This document shows, one piece after another, positions 43,856-52,580 of a stretch of DNA of 64,000 nucleotides. How positions within the stretch are numbered: the first letter of the stretch is position 1; each line of letters begins with the position of its first letter. Made by a program: the position numbers and the translations under genes. Source of the DNA: Acidobacteriota bacterium (lineage in GTDB: Bacteria > Acidobacteriota > Blastocatellia > Pyrinomonadales > Pyrinomonadaceae); contig QHXI01000050.1 in NCBI GenBank assembly GCA_003222895.1, positions 24,975 to 88,974 on the forward strand. Direction: 5' to 3'. The notes under the pieces are model-generated. The model was not told where the DNA came from, did not search any database, and was given only the letters and a program-made list of their open reading frames with translations.

Positions 43856-44422
43856 TCAGATAAAGTCAGGTTCCGCCGGCGTGTAGAGATCAACTGTAGC
43901 GCTGCCTAGCCGGTAAGTCTTCAGTACTCCGAGCGGTGGCGCGTAGATGTGAATCGTAACTAGATCGCGGCCGCTAACATCGGGATTGCCGAGCTGGTGA
44001 ATGTCGGGAATTTCCGATCCGGTCAATCCTGCATCGCGCAATTCGCGATGCGATTGATAATTCAAACCCGTTTCCGCGTCGTATTCGAAAGTCGTCTCCC
44101 AAAGAATTCCTTCGTGCACGAACACTGCGCCGTGCGAACCGTTGTGATCGTGAATTGGTGTGCGCTGGCCCGGCTTCCAGCACAACACCAGCATCTCGAC
44201 AAACTCGTTCTTCATCACGCGGTGCCGCGAATAGTTGCCGGCTTTGAAACCGAGATACGGCAGAACTTCATCTGCGCCAATTGTGGTGCGTTCGATCAGC
44301 TCGTAAACCTCGACCAGCGAAGGAACTGAAGTGAGATGTTTCAATCGATCCGCGAGATCGCTGAATGAAAGGCTCGCGCCGTGGTATGTCGAGTTTTCCG
44401 TGTCCTGAAGTTGAGCTGCCAC
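43856..44422 (-). CDS. Cysteine dioxygenase family protein
   Basis: Cysteine dioxygenases oxidise cysteine to cysteine sulfinate with iron. The 188-residue cupin has the iron ligands in PIHDHNGSHGAVFVHEG and a third histidine in VTIHIYAPP. GNYSRHRVMKNEFVEMLVLCWKPGQRTPIHDH is typical of the bacterial family. An alternative is 3-mercaptopropionate dioxygenase, which shares the fold; substrate is not certain. It follows the glycerate kinase gene leftward after a 79-base gap. Confidence 0.88.
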   Translation of the reverse strand: MAAQLQDTENSTYHGASLSFSDLADRLKHLTSVPSLVEVYELIERTTIGADEVLPYLGFKAGNYSRHRVMKNEFVEMLVLCWKPGQRTPIHDHNGSHGAVFVHEGILWETTFEYDAETGLNYQSHRELRDAGLTGSEIPDIHQLGNPDVSGRDLVTIHIYAPPLGVLKTYRLGSATVDLYTPAEPDFI

Positions 44423-44501
44423 TCGATCTCCTCACGTGCAAGAGTCTTATAAGCTGCGAACGATCATGAGTCAAGACGCAAAGTCGTGATGACGCACGCA
44501 A

Positions 44502-45836
44502 TTAATCTGTTTCAGAAATCAACAGGCGAATATCGCGTACGTTGGTTCCAGTCGCTCCAGTTGCAATTACGTCGCCGAGAGCAATAAAAAAAGAATACGA
44601 ATCGCTGCGTCGAAGAAAATCTTCGGCGTCGAGTTCAATCTTCCTTGCTCGCTCGAACGTCGTGCTATCGGCGATCGCGCCCGCGGCCGGACTGTTCCCG
44701 TCGATGCCATCAGTTCCCGCACAAAGCGCGGCGACGTTGAATGAAGCGAAGTGCTCTGATTGCGCGAGCCGCAGAGCGGTCTCGAGGTTTCTGCCGCCGA
44801 TGCCTTCGCCGCGAACCGGACAGGCGAACTCACCGCCGGAAATAAGACAGATAGTTTTGCCACTGCCGCGACGTTTTGCGCGCAACTGTTCTAGTCGACT
44901 TAGCAACTGGTCGCAGCCGCCAACGATTGGCTGATCGGAGATGTCGAAGGCGATCTCAGTAATGAAACCGCGTTGTCTCGCAGCTTCAGCGGCGGCGTTC
45001 AGCGCCACTTCATTGTCGAGCAAAACGAAATACGGACCGACTTGGGTTGAATGCTCCGCAGCAGCATCGGCTTCAGATTCAATGACTCGGACGATTGATT
45101 TCGGCAATTGACCGCGGAGTTCGTACCTGTCGATCACGTCGCGAGCGTTTGGTGCGTCCGCCGGCGGTGCAACGGTTGGCCCCGAAGCGACGATCCACTC
45201 CTGGCCTTTCGGAACATCGGAAACAATCAGCGTAACCTGATCGCAGCTCGGCGCGCGCGCCGCCAATCGTCCGCCTTTCACGGCAGAAAACGCGCGGCGG
45301 ACGGAATTGATTTCCGCAATCGATGCGCCGCAATTCACCAAAACTTTGTTCGCCGCGCCTAAGTCAGCGAGCGAGATGTTATTGTTAATCGGACATTCGA
45401 TCATCGCCGAACCGCCGCCGGAGATGAGAAAAATAACTACGGCGCGTTCTTCATTCGCACGATCTAACAAATCGAATGCGGTGCTCGCCGCGGCGAGGCT
45501 GTGATCGTTGGGCTCCGGATGTCCGGCTTCAAATCGTTGCCAGCGCGACGACAATTTGACTTGAGATAATGCCGCGGAACTGCTGGTGATAATCCCTGAA
45601 GTAAACGTTTGGCCCATGACATCGTCGATTGCCGCGGCCATTCTCGCGGCTGCTTTTCCAATAGCGATTGAGTAAACCTTACGACTGCTGATCTCGCGGG
45701 TGATATCGCCAATGCTGAGATGCGAGCCTTCGACATGAATCGCATGCCGCACGGCGTCGCCGGTATCAACAGCGCGGAGAGTTTCTTCAAAGATTTCGCG
45801 TGCGGCCAGCCGAAGCTGCATTAGTTCCTGCATCAC
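44502..45836 (-). CDS. Glycerate 2-kinase (MOFRL/GckA family)
   Basis: The 444-residue protein fits the DUF4147/MOFRL glycerate-2-kinase family, which phosphorylates glycerate at C2 in serine-cycle and sugar-acid catabolism. Recognisable blocks are SIAIGKAAARMAAAID, VIFLISGGGSAMIECP, NCGASIAEINSVRRAFSAVKGGRLA, the MOFRL region RGEGIGGRNLETALRLAQ and ALCAGTDGIDGNSPAAGAI. Its ATG overlaps the ComEA-like gene's stop by four bases, so the two are translationally linked. Confidence 0.9.
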   Translation of the reverse strand: MMQELMQLRLAAREIFEETLRAVDTGDAVRHAIHVEGSHLSIGDITREISSRKVYSIAIGKAAARMAAAIDDVMGQTFTSGIITSSSAALSQVKLSSRWQRFEAGHPEPNDHSLAAASTAFDLLDRANEERAVVIFLISGGGSAMIECPINNNISLADLGAANKVLVNCGASIAEINSVRRAFSAVKGGRLAARAPSCDQVTLIVSDVPKGQEWIVASGPTVAPPADAPNARDVIDRYELRGQLPKSIVRVIESEADAAAEHSTQVGPYFVLLDNEVALNAAAEAARQRGFITEIAFDISDQPIVGGCDQLLSRLEQLRAKRRGSGKTICLISGGEFACPVRGEGIGGRNLETALRLAQSEHFASFNVAALCAGTDGIDGNSPAAGAIADSTTFERARKIELDAEDFLRRSDSYSFFIALGDVIATGATGTNVRDIRLLISETD

Positions 45837-46189
45837 TCCACCGTAATGAGTTCTCGCAATGCTTGAAAGCGCTTGTCGCTGATGCCGCGGAGGATGGTCA
45901 GGTGCTCAGGTTTGCGGAACGGTCCGTACTTTTCGCGATGCTCGATGATTCTTTGAGCGAACCCTTTACCAATTCCTGGGAGCGTTTCCAATTCGTTCGC
46001 CGCAGCAGTGTTGATGTTAATTCGCCGAGGCCGTTGTGGTGTTAATGAAGCGGCCGATGCTTGCGATTCATTCGGGTGTGATACGTTGCGCGATCGTTTG
46101 GCGCAAGCTGCCGTAGATACAAGAGTCGCTAGCAATAGCACAAACAGGATTGGCCGAGAATTGAGAGAGCGTAAGGAAGATTTCTCCAT
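45833..46189 (-). CDS. ComEA-like helix-hairpin-helix lipoprotein
   Basis: The 118-residue protein has a lipoprotein-like signal (ILFVLLLATLVSTAAC) and one ComEA-type helix-hairpin-helix domain: RININTAAANELETLPGIGKGFAQRIIEHREKYG. ComEA-type domains bind double-stranded DNA on the outside of the inner membrane and hand it to ComEC. A periplasmic DNA receptor is therefore the likely role, supported by comEC at 37506 and the pil genes. Other ComEA-domain proteins of unknown role exist. Confidence 0.8.
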   Translation of the reverse strand: MEKSSLRSLNSRPILFVLLLATLVSTAACAKRSRNVSHPNESQASAASLTPQRPRRININTAAANELETLPGIGKGFAQRIIEHREKYGPFRKPEHLTILRGISDKRFQALRELITVE

Positions 46190-46517
46190 TCGAGTAGTTG
46201 CGATGGTTATTGGTCGAAGCTCCGTAGGAGCAGAATCTTTATAGTTTGAGCGGCTTGTTAAATCAAGAGCTTCGTAGGAGCGACATAAGACTTCGAGGAG
46301 ATGTCGCTCCTACGGAGCTCATAATCAGATCGTAGAACGTGGGACTATAAATATTTCGTCCCTAACGGGACTCAAATGTCGTTTCAGAGTGCATTCTGCT
46401 GGAAGTGTTGCAGCGTAAGAAAGTTGTAACATCGAAAACTGCAATGTCCACAGACTTTTTCACAGAAGTTGTGGAAGAAAAGCTTCAGAGCGTCAAAAGA
46501 GCAGAAGGGATGACGCG
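46190..46517. repeat. Intergenic region with GCTCCGTAGGAGC hairpin cluster B2
   Basis: No gene seen. The strongest element is 46267-46320: gagcttcgtaggagcgacat pairs with atgtcgctcctacggagctc at 19 of 20 positions around a 14-base loop. A half copy precedes it (gctccgtaggagcagaatctttatag, near 46217). A variant, cccta-acggg, follows near 46360 after tataaatattt. The order matches cluster B1. The rest of the gap up to the ftsK stop holds nothing I recognise. Confidence 0.75.
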
Positions 46518-49004
46518 CTACGCCTCAACTCCCCGCTCGTCCCAATCGCCAATTAACTCGAACGCTTTTTGCAGCACTGGTCGTGGCCGGGCGCCGTCGG
46601 CCTTGCCGATCAGGCCTTCGCGTTCCATTTGATCAAGCAAAGCTGCGGCGCGGCCGTAACCGATGCGCAGACGGCGTTGCAGCACCGAGGTCGAGGCGCG
46701 CTTCATGTCAACACAGATGCGCAGCGCATCTTCGAATAATTCGTCACGCTCGCCATCCAAGTCTTCCAGACCCATCGCTTCTTCGTCGGATTGCGTGATC
46801 GTTTCATCGTAATCCGGCTCCCATTGCTTTTTGACGTGGCTGACGATCTTATTGATTTCAGTCTCGTCGACGTACGCGCCGTGCACGCGCAGCAGTCGCG
46901 AAGAACCCGGCGGCAGAAACAGCATGTCGCCGCGCCCGAGCAGGTGTTCGGCGCCGTTCGTGTCGAGAATCGTGCGCGAATCGACTTTGGAAGAAACACG
47001 ATAAGACATCCGGGAAGGGAAGTTCGCCTTGATCAATCCGGTAATCACGTCGACCGAAGGCCGCTGGGTCGCGAGCACGAGGTGAATGCCGACGGCGCGC
47101 GCCATTTGCGCGAGACGTGTGATCGAATCTTCTACTTCATTGCCGGACGTCATCATCAAGTCGGCGAGTTCGTCGATGATGATTAGGATAAAGGGCATGC
47201 GCGTCCAGGGCTCGCCGTTTTCGTCAAAATCCTTGACGGTGTTGCGCCGTTCGCGTTCCGCGTTGTAGCCGTCGATGTTACGAACGCCCCAACCGGCCAG
47301 CTCTTTGTAACGCCGTTCCATTTCGCCGACGGCCCAGCGCAGGGCACGGGCGGCAGGTTTTGGATCGACGATTATTGGCGTCGCGAGATGCGGAATATCT
47401 TCATACAAGCCGAGCTCGAGCCGCTTCGGATCGATTAGGATCAGCTTTACTTCATCAGGCCGGGCGCGATAAAGAATCGAAACCAACAGCGAATTAACGC
47501 CGACTGATTTTCCTGACCCGGTCGTACCCGCGATTAACAAGTGCGGCATCTTCGCCAGGTCGCTGACATAGTTCAGGCCGTCAATCGTCTTGCCTACCGC
47601 GATGGTGAGCTTCGAAGTCGATTCTTTGAAGGCGCGCGATTCGATTACTTCGCGCAGGAAAATTGTTTCGCGCCGCGGGTTGGGAACTTCGATGCCGACG
47701 TGCGGTTTGCCCGGCATGCGGTCGATGCGGATCGATTCAGCTTTCAAAGCGAGACAGAGATCGTCGACCAGGCCGGTGACGCGCGAATACTTCACACCCG
47801 GATCAGGTTTGAACTCATAAGTCGTGACGACTGGGCCAGGGCAGATAAATTTTATTTGTCCGGTGACGTTGAACTCGCGACATTTCTCGGCGAGCTTCGT
47901 CGCCATGCCGAGCAATTCATCGTCGGCCTGCTCGCTGCGCATCTGCGGCTCGTTCAAAAGCTCGACCGAAGGCAATTGATAATCTGATGCGGAAGTCTTG
48001 GCCGAGACTCTTCTTTGGCCATCAAACGGAAGTGAACCGGCGGCAGGCGTTTCGGTTTTTCGCTTGACCGAAGCTTCGCGCACCATCTCTTCGACCATGG
48101 CCGATTCGGCAGCCTCAGTCGAAGCGCGTCCGCGCGTTCCCCATCCGCCTTTCTTGATGGGTGCAGTCGCAACGCCCGCGGCCGCAGACATCGTCTTCGG
48201 CGCACTTGTCTGCGCTGCGAAGGACGCGAAAGCTTCAGCTATTTCCGGGTCATTCGTTCGAATTTGAGTGCCGGCGTCTCCATCTTTGATCGTCGCGGAG
48301 GTCCCCATCATTGCGATTGCGACCGCGCTTTCGCCCTTCGCTTGACGCTTCAACTCGATTTTTTGCTGGCGACGTTCGCGACGAGTTTGACGCCACGCGC
48401 GAAATCTTTCGGGAACGAGTCGGAGGATGGCAAACCTCTCGCTGATCATTTTAGATAGCTTCGCGTAGAAACCTGCGAAAGAAAATTTCGTGGCGAGTAA
48501 AACACCGGTGGCGGCGATAGCGGTCAGCAAGATCGTCGCGCCGATTGTGTTGAGGCCAGAGACGAGCAGGCGTGCGATGATTGCGCCCGCCAAGCCGCCG
48601 GCATTGTAGCTGGCGTCAAAGAACGGTTTGAAATTCGCGAGCGAAAGCAAAGCGGCGGATGAAAGAACAAGAATAACCAATCCCGCGATGCGCGAAACCG
48701 GAGCATTGATGCGACGCGAACGGAAGCGACGCCAAGCCGCCGCCAACAAGAGGAAGGGAAGCAGATACGCAGCCAGACCAATCGATTGAAAGAGGGCCGC
48801 GGCCACGTTAGCGCCGACAGCACCGATCCAATTGTGCGCGCCCGTTTCTCCCGCGGCGTTCCACGACGGATCATTTGGATTGTAAGAAGCGAGACACAGC
48901 CCGAGCAGCAACGCGGTCGCGATCAAACCGATCGCGACAATTTCGTTTACGCGGGTGTTTCGCGGAGTTGGTTCGACTTCAATATCGGAGGATATGGCTG
49001 CCAT
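46518..49004 (-). CDS. ftsK: DNA translocase FtsK/SpoIIIE
   Basis: FtsK pumps chromosomal DNA through the division septum. The 828-residue protein has four N-terminal membrane segments within residues 20-180 and a short linker for the family (about 190-340). The motor domain has GTTGSGKS at 493-500, the DELADLM Walker B and ATQRPSVDVITG. The C-terminal gamma winged helix is AALLDQMEREGLIGKADGARPRPVL, which recognises the polar KOPS-like sequence. Complete and typical in length. Confidence 0.96.
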   Translation of the reverse strand: MAAISSDIEVEPTPRNTRVNEIVAIGLIATALLLGLCLASYNPNDPSWNAAGETGAHNWIGAVGANVAAALFQSIGLAAYLLPFLLLAAAWRRFRSRRINAPVSRIAGLVILVLSSAALLSLANFKPFFDASYNAGGLAGAIIARLLVSGLNTIGATILLTAIAATGVLLATKFSFAGFYAKLSKMISERFAILRLVPERFRAWRQTRRERRQQKIELKRQAKGESAVAIAMMGTSATIKDGDAGTQIRTNDPEIAEAFASFAAQTSAPKTMSAAAGVATAPIKKGGWGTRGRASTEAAESAMVEEMVREASVKRKTETPAAGSLPFDGQRRVSAKTSASDYQLPSVELLNEPQMRSEQADDELLGMATKLAEKCREFNVTGQIKFICPGPVVTTYEFKPDPGVKYSRVTGLVDDLCLALKAESIRIDRMPGKPHVGIEVPNPRRETIFLREVIESRAFKESTSKLTIAVGKTIDGLNYVSDLAKMPHLLIAGTTGSGKSVGVNSLLVSILYRARPDEVKLILIDPKRLELGLYEDIPHLATPIIVDPKPAARALRWAVGEMERRYKELAGWGVRNIDGYNAERERRNTVKDFDENGEPWTRMPFILIIIDELADLMMTSGNEVEDSITRLAQMARAVGIHLVLATQRPSVDVITGLIKANFPSRMSYRVSSKVDSRTILDTNGAEHLLGRGDMLFLPPGSSRLLRVHGAYVDETEINKIVSHVKKQWEPDYDETITQSDEEAMGLEDLDGERDELFEDALRICVDMKRASTSVLQRRLRIGYGRAAALLDQMEREGLIGKADGARPRPVLQKAFELIGDWDERGVEA

Positions 49005-49010
49005 AGAATT

Positions 49011-49086
49011 AACAGTAGGCAGGAGGCAGTCGGCAGTAGGCGGGAAAAACTGCGCCTATGTCTGAACTGTCTTGCTGCGCTTACTC
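49011..49086. repeat. Degenerate tandem-repeat hairpin A10 (prfB-ftsK gap)
   Basis: Left arm cagtaggcaggaggcagtcg (49013 onward), right arm ctgcgcctatgtctgaactg with cttgctgcgc, roughly complementary. It fills the gap between the prfB stop and the ftsK start. Confidence 0.55.
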
Positions 49087-49096
49087 ATCGTTACTT

Positions 49097-50189
49097 TTAA
49101 TCTGCGCGACGCGAAAGCAAGTATTCCTTGATGAAATCATCGATGTCGCCGTCGAGCACTGAATCGACATCGCCGCGTTCGAGTTTTGTGCGCGCGTCTT
49201 TCACCAGGCGATAAGGCGCAAGCACGTAATTGCGAATCTGCGATCCGAAACTGATGTCCTGCTTGTTTGCTTCCAGTTCTTTTGTTTCGGCGCGGCGCTT
49301 TTCAAGTTCAAGCTCATAAAGCCGCGAACGCAGAACCTGCATCGCGACCGCCTTGTTCTGATGCTGCGAGCGCTGATTCTGGCATTGAACCACGATGCCG
49401 GTTGGCAAGTGCGTGATGCGCACCGCCGAATCGGTCGTGTTGATGTGCTGGCCGCCCGCTCCGGTCGCTCGATATGTATCCACGCGCAGATCCTTGTCGT
49501 TGATGTCGACTTCGACTTCTTCATCGATTTCGGGATAGACGAAGAGCGAAGCAAAGGACGTATGCCGCCGCGCGTTTTGATCGAACGGCGAAATGCGCAC
49601 GAGCCGATGCACGCCGGCTTCTGCCGCGAGCAGGCCATATGCGTATTCACCTTCGACTTTGAACGTCACGCTCTTGATTCCTGCTTCTTCGGCGGGTTGA
49701 TAATCGATAATCTCGGTTTTGAACCCGCGTCGTTCACACCATTTCAGATACATCCGCAGAAGCATCTCAGCCCAGTCCTGCGATTCAGTTCCGCCCGCGC
49801 CGGGATGGATCGTGCAGATTGCATTGCGCGCGTCGTTCTCACCCGCGAGCAGTGTTTCCGTTTCGGCCGCGACGAGTTCGTGCTCGAGCCGATTGAGCAG
49901 CTCGCGCAGCTCATTCAGCGAACCTTCGTCTTCTTCCGCAAATTCAAAGAGCACGCCAGCATCGGAAATCTCTGCCTCGAATTTTTCCTGCCGCTCGATG
50001 CTGTGTTGCAAACGACTCCGTTGTTGTAAGAGCTTCTGCGCCGCTTCCTGATCGGACCAGAAGTCTGGCGCGGAAGCCTGCGCCTCGATCGCCTCTAACT
50101 CGGCGCGTTTGGACGGGACATCAAAGAAACCTCCCGAGCTGTTCTACGCGCTTCTTTAGGTCGTCATAGGTGTTTCTTAGATCCTGCAT
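49097..50189 (-). CDS. prfB: Peptide chain release factor 2 with programmed +1 frameshift
   Basis: The ORF track shows only the part after an internal Met (50011). Reading upstream I find an N-terminal segment MQDLRNTYDDLKKRVEQLGRFL ending at an in-frame TGA (50121-50123), after which the +1 frame continues DVPSKRAELEAIEAQASAPDFWSDQEA into the known part. RF2 releases peptides at UGA and UAA. The SPF anticodon motif (ISPFDQNARRH) and the catalytic GGQ (TGAGGQHIN) are present. The total is about 363 residues, as expected. The start could also be 18 bases earlier, at 50207. Confidence 0.95.
50121..50135 (-). promoter_or_regulatory. Programmed +1 frameshift site of prfB
   Basis: On the minus strand GGGAGGTTTCTTTGA combines an internal Shine-Dalgarno-like GGGAGG, a three-base spacer, the slippery CTT codon and the UGA stop. 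It is the classic RF2 autoregulatory frameshift layout: when RF2 is scarce, slow termination at UGA lets ribosomes slip +1 and make more RF2. Confidence 0.93.
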
Positions 50190-50215
50190 GGAAATAGTTG
50201 CAATCATTACTATTC

Positions 50216-50288
50216 GTGTCAGAAGCCCGCGCGTTAGCAAGGGGCTGCTCTCGCAACATGCCCTCCCTTATGGTCGCGCTTCTGACAC
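50216..50288. repeat. GTGTCAGAAGC palindrome C2, overlapping the lnt end
   Basis: The outer arms gtgtcagaagc and gcttctgacac match those of C1 at 36250. The right arm encodes the last residues of Lnt (VSEARP and stop). The loop carries a partial gcgttagcaagggg / ccctcccttatgg pairing. Confidence 0.7.
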
Positions 50289-51893
50289 TCTCCTTCTCAT
50301 AAAACTCGCCGAAATAAATCCCAGGCTCATCAATGCGCAGCCATAGACAAAGACATCGCCGTGCCGCGAATAGAACGTGCTGCTGTTGCCGCTCTGCGTA
50401 ATCGTCCAAGTGCGAACTGCTTCTTGAAATCCATCGGTTCGATCCAACACTGTTCCGTTCGCGCGGATGTAGGCCGTGATGCCGGTGTTCGTCACGCGAA
50501 TCAAATCCCGATCGTTTTCGACTGCACGAAAGATCGCATTCGCCAAATGCTGTCTCATTACCGGAGTCGGCCCGAGATAACCATCGTTCGAAATATTTAT
50601 CAGCACATCGGCGCCTTCGTTGGTAAAGCTGCGCGCAATGCCAGGATGCGCGGCCTCGACACAAATAAAAACCCCGACGCGAAGCGCGCCGAGGGGCATC
50701 AGCGTATACGAACTGCCGGGCTTAAATTCGCCGACGAGGCTGCGCACCGAACTCGCGCCCGGTAGCCATCGGGGCAGCGGCACGTACTCGCCAAACGGCA
50801 TCAGGCGGATTTTATCATAACGCGCGATGATTTCACCCTGTTCATTTACTATGACCGCGGAATTTTGATCGCCGCCACCCGCAGCCGGCTCGAGCGAATT
50901 GAGCAGTACCGAGGCTTGATTCGTCCGTGCGAACCTCCCGACGACTTCTCTCAAGTGAGGATCGCGCGAATAGGAAAAGTTCATAGGTGACTCAGGCCAA
51001 ATCACGAGGCGAGGTAGCGAACTAGGATACGGTAGCGTTTCATGCTCGGTGAATTGATCTATTGCGCTCCTACTAAGGGACAGATGGCGTTCAAGTAGAT
51101 GGCTCATCTGCTTCAAATCGCCTTCGAGATCCATTGGGACGTTCGGTTGAATGGCGGTCACCATCGGTGCCGATGTACTTTGAGACGTGATCCTTCCAGC
51201 TTGTTGAAAGCTTGGCGTTCCAATTATCAACAAGGCGATGAAGAGGATTGCGAGAATTGACAACGGCGCGGAAGTTCGCGGTCGAAGTAGCACTGATGCG
51301 ACTGCGGCGTTTACCGCCAGAAGTAGGAAACCAACCGCATATACTCCGCCCCATGCTGCCGATTGAATGAACAACGGGTAGAAGGCCTGCGAGTAACCCA
51401 GCGCGTTCCAGAGTTGTCCAGTGATGGCGTAACGCAGCCACTCAAATGAAACCCAAATCAAGGGCGCTATGACCACGGCCCAGCTTCCAAATTGATTGAT
51501 GACACGTGCGGTCAGACCGCACGCGGCAGCAGGGAAGAGCGCTACGAAAATGACCGGCAGCAGAAATAGCGGATAGGCGATCCAGGCGCTGATGTGCGCG
51601 TAGTGGATCATCGGATACGTTAACCACCAGCACGTTCCATAAAAAAAGATCGTTCCCCACAGCCAGCCTGCGACGAAGGCGCGACGTGAAGTTGTCGCGC
51701 GCGCCACCACAAAGAGGAGTGGAACTAATCCGATCCAGGCGAGAAACCAGAGATCGAAATTAGGGAACGAAAGGACCGTTAGCAGCGCCGATCCGATGAC
51801 GAGAGAAGTTTCCGGAAGCGACGGAATGCTTGTGCGGATGAATTTCCAGATTCGGTTTTGTTCTCTCACGCGCGCCGCCGCAACTTGGTCCAT
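50268..51893 (-). CDS. lnt: Apolipoprotein N-acyltransferase
   Basis: Lnt adds the third acyl chain to lipoproteins in the inner membrane. The 541-residue product has six to seven N-terminal hydrophobic segments and a nitrilase-like domain. The catalytic triad is visible as Glu in WPESPMNF, Lys in RYDKIRLMPFGEYVP and Cys in FICVEAAHPGIARSF. A C-terminal membrane segment follows. The last six codons come from the C2 repeat arm. It is the first gene of the leftward run leading to prfB and ftsK. It fits the lipoproteins predicted elsewhere in the window. Confidence 0.94.
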   Translation of the reverse strand: MDQVAAARVREQNRIWKFIRTSIPSLPETSLVIGSALLTVLSFPNFDLWFLAWIGLVPLLFVVARATTSRRAFVAGWLWGTIFFYGTCWWLTYPMIHYAHISAWIAYPLFLLPVIFVALFPAAACGLTARVINQFGSWAVVIAPLIWVSFEWLRYAITGQLWNALGYSQAFYPLFIQSAAWGGVYAVGFLLLAVNAAVASVLLRPRTSAPLSILAILFIALLIIGTPSFQQAGRITSQSTSAPMVTAIQPNVPMDLEGDLKQMSHLLERHLSLSRSAIDQFTEHETLPYPSSLPRLVIWPESPMNFSYSRDPHLREVVGRFARTNQASVLLNSLEPAAGGGDQNSAVIVNEQGEIIARYDKIRLMPFGEYVPLPRWLPGASSVRSLVGEFKPGSSYTLMPLGALRVGVFICVEAAHPGIARSFTNEGADVLINISNDGYLGPTPVMRQHLANAIFRAVENDRDLIRVTNTGITAYIRANGTVLDRTDGFQEAVRTWTITQSGNSSTFYSRHGDVFVYGCALMSLGFISASFMRRRVSEARP

Positions 51894-52580
51894 GCGACGA
51901 GTTTACCGCATAGACGCGCGGAGGTAGGCATCGCGCGCCCAAATTTGGAAGAGAACTCCAGCTTGCCTTCCGTGCGCGAAAAAAATTTCCCGAAAGGACA
52001 TCGATGAGTCGCTGAGAGACTGATTTAAGCGGTCAAGTTACAAATTGCGGCACGTCAGACTGACAAAATTCGTCGTTTTGACAGAGTGAAGGAAAAAGGA
52101 ATGACTTCAGGCTCTCAAGCCAACCGGATTCCGGGGAATTAAAGGAAAAGAGGCACGCCAGCGCGACTATTCGATTCCAGAACGAAATTACACGGTGAAA
52201 AAAGGCTCGTTTAAACGCGGGAGAACCCGGTCATTTCTGACCGGGTTCCAAGTTCGGGGGGATTTATCTGAAGGATCGCTCGGCGGGCGGCTGGCGCAGC
52301 GGCTTGCAGCGCTCAGAGAAGTGATGGCGGCGGGGGCACGTTTGTTTGCGTGCTTGCCATCTTCCCCTTCAGCACTTGCCGTGCCACGAGTTCGAGAAAA
52401 GGCCGATGAGCCGCGAGCCGCGAAGGGCAAAGTGCAAAGAGCAAAGTGCAAAGAGCCAGTCGAGAAGTCAGGAGCAAGAGCAGCGCCGTATTCGAAATCG
52501 CGCGCCGCTTCAAAAACGAAAAGAGCCACGCGCGAATCGTTCCACGCCCGGCTCCTTGCTCTTTGCCCTTTGCTCTTACG
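51894..52580. other. Large intergenic region, no convincing gene
   Basis: ORFs on both strands here are low-complexity and overlap repeats, so I reject them. The region holds a perfect 11-bp hairpin at 52223-52248 (gaacccggtca / tgaccgggttc, 4-base loop) with no T-run and the tandem-repeat hairpin A11. Apart from these I see nothing recognisable. Confidence 0.6.
52425..52578. repeat. Degenerate tandem-repeat hairpin A11
   Basis: Left arm of gcaaagtgcaaagagc words (52425-52461), right arm gctccttgctctttgccc (52549-52578), roughly complementary over about 28 bases. The right arm ends three bases from the stop of the TPR gene. Confidence 0.65.

Noticed and set aside
49361-50029. 222-residue plus ORF
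   Set aside because: Antisense to prfB, which has SPF and GGQ motifs.
50164-50664. 166-residue minus ORF
   Set aside because: Alternative frame of lnt running through the C2 palindrome; low-complexity translation.
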